A stretch of 64,000 nucleotides of DNA. Origin: Trichoplusia ni. Taxonomy: Eukaryota > Arthropoda > Insecta > Lepidoptera > Noctuidae. Location: NCBI RefSeq assembly GCF_003590095.1, contig NC_039501.1, positions 3,999,673 to 4,063,672 of the forward strand. The letters are read 5' to 3'. The notes beneath the pieces are model-generated. The model did not search any database and was not told where the DNA came from. It worked only from the letters and a program-made list of their open reading frames with translations. Shown here in pieces: positions 57,927 to 64,000 of the stretch (position 1 is the stretch's first letter; each line of letters begins with the position of its first letter). Both the position numbers and the translations under genes were made by a program.

Positions 57927-58329
57927 CTAATATAAATGATTAAAAGACTCTCAAGTAAATATCGAAACCTATCATTTCTCAACCATTATTTTAAAACTAC
58001 TTAAAAGCAATTTCTCCAGTAACTTTTAGAAGTGAAGTTATCAGGTAACTGTCTCCATATCAAAACGAACGAACGCTTGTGGAATCAAGATTGAAATTAA
58101 CTTTCCTTTCAAATAAATTGGCTGGAATTTCAGTCTCGAAACCGAAACGGTATAACCGGTCAAGTACGAATCGAAGTTGCAAGACAGAATTGGCCTAGAT
58201 ATATACAAATAGGTGAGTAACATAAAATAAAAGGTAAAAACCCTGAAATTGATTGAAAATCCTCAAAATGAAATTTTCAGCTGTTTATCAATAAAGTTTT
58301 ATTCAAGAATAGAATATTTATTTGTAAAA

Positions 58330-58420
58330 CATCATCATCATCATCTCAGCCTATAGCTGTCCACTGCTGGACGTAGGCCTTTACATACGTTATCCAGACC
58401 GCGACCGGTTCAACAGTTCG
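58330..58420 (-). repeat. RTE-type LINE 3' end with (CAT)n tail
   Basis: The minus strand ends KAYVQQWTAIG-stop followed by 'gatgatgatgatg', the same C-terminus as at 45421-45543. Upstream the frame breaks (aaccggtcgcggtctggata). Confidence 0.78.
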
Positions 58421-58799
58421 GTCTTGTTAATCATAGTTACATTAATTAATGCTCGTGTTAAATATATAAGGGCACGCAATGCTTTGAAATTTCTCATGAT
58501 TACTTCTGTTAACACCTAAAATAAGTAAAAACTTTTTAAGAGCTTACCTTTACATAAATGACTTAATAAACACCACAAATGTCTAAAAATATGAAGCCTA
58601 TTTCTATTAAAACCTTAAACTTTACACAATCTTGAAATGAATTAAGATTTATTACAAGTAAAATATTATACCAAAAATTAAATAGCTGTTTATTTTCGAC
58701 CAATCAGAATTATTAATTCTACTCAAAGACAAACCCAACTCAATAAACTAATTTTCAAATATCAGTAATTTACAATGGACTGTCCCCATCCTAATTTCC

Positions 58800-58995
58800 C
58801 CAAAAACGTGTCAACCAAGACTTGGTCGCAATAGCCACGTTTGCCCATAATTTGCCATTAAAACAGGCTAATTGGGGGGAATGGCGACTAAAGGAAATTT
58901 ACCGGAGTGACTTTCCTTGTACCTCAGGTAATTCTGGCCTGGCGGTGACTATTGCGTGTTTTGCGCCTACTGTATTATTAGGGTGTGGGGTAAGT
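58800..58995 (+). other. Open, higher-GC stretch of unknown nature
   Basis: One plus frame runs open across 58806-59016 and reads, in part, RVNQDLVAIATFAHN and QANWGEWRLKEIYRSDF. A donor-like 'acctcag/gtaattc' lies at about 58927. No convincing acceptor and no motif were found. It could be a conserved non-coding element, a decayed exon or chance. Confidence 0.25.
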
Positions 58996-59259
58996 GACGG
59001 GAATATTATTGAAAACTGATTTTTGAACCAGAAAAATGGCTGAAGTTGAAAGCACATTTTATTATTTGGAGGTTTAACAAAATTGGGAAAAAAATATCTG
59101 TAATTAAGAACAGTGAATAAAAATTTCTCGTGAAGTAATTTTTCGCTGTAATTTGTGCCACATACTAAAGTCATTAGCCCTCATATCTGAAAAAATCTCT
59201 TTTCTATTTTTATCTTAATATAAAAAAAATACTCCCACAGTAAAACACTTAATCACTTA

Positions 59260-59402
59260 AGAGTTCCATAAACATTCAAATCACATTCACAAAGACACTC
59301 AGACTCAGGACAAGCAATTGTAGATCACTCAAATGCTCGTTCTACTAGGTGATCAAACCGGCGACATGACTCATAGTGGGTCTCAATCATTTGGCTATCT
59401 AT
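59260..59402 (-). mobile_element. tRNA-derived SINE copy, minus strand
   Basis: The plus strand reads 'aacattcaaatcacattcac', 'aaagacactcagactcagga' and 'caagcaattgtagatcactc', ending 'caatcatttggctatct', the reverse of the main family, with a decayed B box ('gatcaaaccggcga'). Confidence 0.78.
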
Positions 59403-61584
59403 TCAGTAAAATTTTAGGATTTAGTTGTAGTAAAACTTATTCTGAGCCTACCTAATTGGTATTTATTTATATAAATGTCTATCGCTATCTTTCCATAGTT
59501 TAAGACAAAGCCAAGAATATAATACCAGGCCAGTAAGTTTGTCTTGAACCAGTCTGAACTGAGTTCAACGATAAAAAGTTAATTTAACTGTTAATATCAG
59601 GACCTTACCAACTTGTGGAATCCCAGTTCTTAACCAGATTTAACTTTTTGACGTTCTCATTCTTATAAATGTCTCATTATTATTCAACTGTTCTTGTAGT
59701 TCTATCCTGCATAAAACTGGATATTTTTTGTCGTTAATGTCTTGCAGTAGTTACTGAGGTTGCAATGTATGATTTGTTTCAAGATTTTATTTAGTTTCAC
59801 CTGACCCGTTGACTGTAATCAAATCTTGCAAGTTAAATTTGATTAACATCCCGATTTTCGATTGGGCTGAATTTTTGAAAGCGTGATCTGATTTGATGCT
59901 GGAGCTGGAAGGAGGTTATTTCCGCTAATTAATGCCATTGAGTTTAGGATTCAATTAAAATATCTTTTTGAGTACTTTGATACCAAAGCAAAAACAATCG
60001 AAAAGCTGTTTTTTCTTCACATTTGTTATTATGCGCTGTGTATTTCGTTTCTATCTGAATCATTCGATTGAAAAAAAACTTCGAGGGCTTGTTACTAGCT
60101 TCATTCAGTACCTTACCTAAAAGCTTGTGACTCCAATAAACAAGTTCAACTTCCTTTTTAAAATAGGTTCAAAATAGGTCTAATATACTACGCGAACAGA
60201 ATAAATATGCAAGAAATTCTTATCATGCCTCTAAAATGAATCAGAAAACACTGGGTCTAATTGAAACAGTGGACCCAATTCTGCCTAACTATAACCGTCA
60301 TAGGAGCTAACAGGTATTACGGGCCGTTTTCCGGGCCATTCAATTATTTTTTACGATCAGGTGGGACAAAATGGCCGTCAGATAAAACCGGGATACCCCA
60401 CGTCCAGGCGTAACAACCTTCAAGGTATCAAGGTACTTCGACGGATCATATTTGAAAAGTTTCGTTATTTTTGCACGTTTGGCAGGTCTTAATTGAACCG
60501 TGTGAAATGGGCCGCCTAAATTGGACCTTTTTAATATGGGCGTTACATTTGTGTCTTTAGCTGGGTATTTAAATGCTTTTTTTATTTCATTTGAAGTTCT
60601 TTTTTTGTTTTGTACCGACCAGTAAATTTGACTTGAAATCGAAATGGATTATGCGTATTGTCAATTTTCTGGTTTTATTTTTGCTATAGAAATACTTGTA
60701 GCAAAAATGAAATCGTTTTGTCGGGCCATATAAATACCTACGTTTTATTATTGTCATCATCAGCCCTTGTCATCCTCACAGCTGGGCTTCTTCTTTACAT
60801 GTCTCGATGAATCATCCATAGACTTATCTTCCTCACTAAGAACCAATGGTTCTTTTTCAATAATTTAACATTACTTGACATAGTCACAGACACTTATTCT
60901 GGGTGCAGCAACGTCTCCTGAAGCTTCATCAATCCATTCCAGTATATGACATTTCAGACCAATTTCTCGTATTGACATTATTAACAGAATCCTTAAAAAA
61001 AATTAAACAAGGTTCTTTTTTTTCTTTGACCTCTATTAAAACCCCCTTCACCTCATTTCCTTATAAACAATAACAATAGAAATACGCGAAATTTTCTACA
61101 GAATTTAAGACAGGTCTTGAAAAGCTATATTTTAAAACGCATTCTTCTGTTGTCATGTAAAATACATCTGCGAAAACATCCATTGGCAGCCTCCTGATAA
61201 AAGGTTTTATTTATATGTTAATTTGTTCAGGAGTTCCGTACCGTGTTTCCTGCTTTATGTTACTATAATATACAATGTAAGTTCATTGACTGTCACGAAG
61301 TTAACGTTTTGCATTTGTTTAAGTCTGGTTTTAATGTAGATGTTACTTTCGCGTTTGATAATGAAGATTTTTTTCGAAAGGCGAAAAATTCCAGTCCAAG
61401 TACAAATTGGAGTTGTCATAAAAAATCTTCATCAGCTAATATGTAGAAATTTTGGTCATCTGTTAAAACAAGATGATGTATACAGTTTTAAATCTTATCA
61501 AAATCGGTTTAGTCTTTTTGTATAATGGGAGATACGGTTTCGTTTTTAGGTTTTCATTCCGGTAAAGGCAACACTTTATTACTA
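59403..61584. other. No gene seen; several non-random patches
   Basis: A patch at 60290-60425 (gctaacaggtattacgggcc, ataaaaccgggataccccac) has wording of a widespread moth repeat. At 60750-60800 'tcatcatcagcccttgtcat' looks like another LINE or SINE 3' end. 'ggtctaattgaaac' (60254) and 'ggtcttaattgaacc' (60486) are similar motifs 230 bp apart. Confidence 0.4.
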
Positions 61585-61660
61585 AATGTTCGCTGTCATT
61601 CCGTCTGTCATCAGGCTGTATCACATGAACCGTGGTAGCAGAATAATATATAGAAACCAA
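61585..61660 (+). repeat. 'ctgtctgtcatcaggctgta' dispersed repeat fragment
   Basis: 'ccgtctgtcatcaggctgta' and 'tcacatgaaccgtggtagca' match the family noted at 35612. Confidence 0.5.
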
Positions 61661-62189
61661 TTGATTTTTTTAAATGGCTTTCTCTTTGTCACTTTTGCAC
61701 GGAGCGTTTTGTGCGAGTCGCTCTTGTCTGGTTTTTATTCTCATTTATTAATTTCGAACGTCCTTAATGCTCGTAGTGACGTCATATGTCTGCAGGCCCA
61801 GGTGTATAAATCTAAAATTATATAAATTAAGGTCAGTTATCCCGAACGAGAGTTTTTTTCCTATTTTTAACTCAGGTCTCTTTTCACAAAATAATAAAAT
61901 CTTATTAAAGCCAGTCAACGGCGCACCTAATTAGGGCCTCGGGTCTAAATTCTATTTTATTACGTCGTTCTAGCAAAAATAAGGTCCAGTTTTTGGCGAC
62001 TGTCGCCTTTTTTATGACTGACAAAGATTATGTGTCGCAGTTGGGAGCTATGGTCTAACGTGGCTTTTGAACCAGGTTTTCGGTCATCCTTCCATTTCAG
62101 GAAAAACTGCGGTCCTAAAAATTGGATAAGGATTAGACCTGAGTCCTTGGATAAGGATGAGGCCTGTACTTGATTTTAAGTTTATTTAA

Positions 62190-62350
62190 AACTAGCTATA
62201 GCTCGCGGGTCCACCTGCGGGGTATATCGCTGTAAAGCGTCAACGTTGAAATGAGAACAAAATGTTTCTGTTACTTCTAATCCCTCCTAGATTCGCTTGA
62301 AAGCGTAATTAACAAACTTACGTTCACATTTAAATATGAGTAGAGATAGA
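62190..62350 (+). repeat. 'actagctatagctcgcgggt' element
   Basis: Begins 'actagctatagctcgcgggt', ends 'catttaaatatgagtagaga'. The begin and end match the general plan of the other 'ctagct...tagtagagat' repeats, but the interior differs. Confidence 0.5.
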
Positions 62351-63595
62351 AGGCAAAGTGCAAAAAATAAAAGTAAAAGAAGCAAAATTTCCTGACTGAA
62401 AATCCTTACCACAATCAAAACAAAAGAAAAATATCATAAATTATACAAAACCATTTTTTGTCAAACGAGAATATCATGTCTTTTTTTAAGAATTCTATCA
62501 TTTCAATAGCCAAGTGCAAATATCTCACAGTTTCTGAACAACCTCTTAATCCAGAATATTTCTCCAGACACCGCTATCAAATAGTGTAGAACATAAAATT
62601 CATTAATGGTAGAATCGATTGGCGCCGAGTAATGCGTTTCCGCTTGGAATATTTGCGTTTGGTTTAATACAATTAATATTTGTTGAAGCGGTGCCTCCAT
62701 GCCTGTTTGTGTAGCGGTGGATGGCGTTATGTAACATGGTTTCAATCATTTTTTGATAGATATTTTCTGTAATTTTGAGGTTTGAATTTTTAGGGTTTAG
62801 TATCCAAAGGGTTTTTATTTAGGCTCGTCAGTCCTTCTGTCAATAGGCAGTAAGCTCATAAACCGCTATGGTTGTAGATTGTCCTTTTAAAGTAGTACCA
62901 ATAAGTATCAAGACAAATAAGTTATCGAACTGCTTTTTTTTTGTTTCAAGGTCATTTTTATCTTGATGGGAATTATTGATGATAAATCTTGTCGTTATGG
63001 CTAAAACATCTAAATATGTATTATCGTTTGATTTGCGGTAAGAGTTAATTATAAATAGAATTTTGTCAGTTACAATATCGCTAATATTTGTAAATAGGTT
63101 GAATATTAATTAAGTACGTGAACAACAAAAATTATGAAATCATCTTATTAAAGCTATATCCCACATATGTTTAAAGATTTAAGAAAATATGTAAATAGCT
63201 CGATGATTAATTAACATTATTATAATTGTGAAACTAAAAGTAACTACAGAACAAATAAAATATGATTTATTATTTATCTCTATAGTATAGATAGTGTAAT
63301 TTATAAAATGGTTAATATTGTAAGTGGGCTTAGTTATCGCATTGGCTTTCTAAACCTGGTATTATTGTTTAAGAGTTTGAAATAAATAAATACATTTTAG
63401 TAAATAAATAAAATAATTGAATAGTCCACCTTCAAAACAATAATAAATGCGAGTTAACCCAAATAAAAATTTAAAGTAGAATAAAATAAAATGAATAAAA
63501 TAAATAAAATTGTCCTATCCTACATAAACCGGTCCAACGGTGTGAACGTTGTAATCAATGTCGTTTGTATTTACTATAGCTGCACTCTGCAGTTT

Positions 63596-63672
63596 CAAGC
63601 TGCTCTGGGTACCCGGGTACTCGAATATTCCGGGTTTACTTTACCCGGGTCGGATATCCGGTCCGGGTAAAA
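63596..63672. repeat. Cluster of ACCCGGGT-type palindromic words
   Basis: 'gggtacccgggtactcgaat', 'attccgggtttactttaccc' and 'cgggtcggatatccggtccg' pack four related CCGGGT words into 70 bp of otherwise AT-rich DNA. It looks like the end of a DNA transposon or a palindromic protein-binding site. Confidence 0.5.
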
Positions 63673-63924
63673 TGTTTTGGATATCACTCTCATTAAGTAC
63701 GGTGTGGAATATATGATAATTGTTGGATGTTAATATTTTTGTGTGTGTGTGTTTTTTATATAGGTTTGGAAGGTATAATGTCGTTGTGTGTAATAGGTGA
63801 CTATATTCTTTAATTATTGTATTTTTAAACGCATGTTGTAGGTTTGAATCCCAACAATGTAACTTTTTCTTTGATTCTCTCATTTCAACTGTTCAGTTAA
63901 AACAGAACATTAGATTAAGCCTGG

Positions 63925-64000
63925 TGACAGTCTTACGGATACCGGCTGTTATTCCTACATCTTTGACAGTCGTTACAGGTAGTGAGAAGGTAGAAAGTCT
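63925..64000 (+). repeat. 5S-like repeat family, copy 3, cut by the window end
   Basis: 'ccggctgttattcctacatc' and 'tttgacagtcgttacaggta' match 3630-3676. The remainder lies beyond the window. Confidence 0.75.

Noticed and set aside
1..64000. A novel multi-gene system or gene cluster
   Set aside because: Apart from one exon and one retrotransposon no gene set is present. The window is repeat-rich insect intronic or intergenic DNA.

Overview
The window looks like AT-rich nuclear DNA from a moth, most likely a noctuid. The evidence is a dense scatter of repeats of the kinds common in lepidopteran genomes. These are tRNA-headed SINEs sharing a tail with 'cttgtcctgagtctgggtg', truncated non-LTR tails ending in GAT/CAT repeats, several families of short elements that begin 'ctagctgttgcccgcgac', and the '5S-like' repeat ending 'gccgaccccaacatagttgg'. 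There is no operon structure, no CRISPR array and no prokaryotic gene organisation. The species call is inference from repeat style only.

Only one piece of host protein-coding sequence is well supported: a 126-nt internal exon at 4996-5121 (+). It has a clear acceptor (ttaatttcag) and donor (gtatgt), is phase 1 on both sides, and is open in one frame only. I do not recognise the protein. Most of the rest therefore reads as intron or intergenic DNA.

About 250 bp downstream of that exon, on the opposite strand, lies an apparently full-length two-ORF non-LTR retrotransposon (about 5367-10230). It has a GC-rich 5' UTR, ORF1 at 9893-8988 (coiled coil plus a C-terminal domain like that of baculovirus FP proteins), ORF2 at 8641-5717 (endonuclease plus reverse transcriptase, all visible catalytic motifs present, no stop or frameshift), and a 3' UTR that holds a roughly 90-nt pure (GT)n tract and ends in four TTTAA units. 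In such elements ORF1 packages the transcript, and ORF2 nicks the target and copies the RNA in place. This copy looks young.

From 10.3 kb to the end the window is a mosaic of degraded repeats: at least nine copies or fragments of one tRNA-derived SINE family, four or more other tRNA-headed fragments, six copies of a roughly 130-bp palindromic MITE-like element, RTE/BovB-type LINE 3' ends (one still reading WMQVAMNRSRW...EAYVQHWTAIG-stop), five copies of the 'cgcgacttcgtccgcgtgg' element (one an inverted pair), a 116-bp-period tandem duplication, and several exact or near-exact inverted repeats. No RNA gene, origin or complete second gene could be supported.
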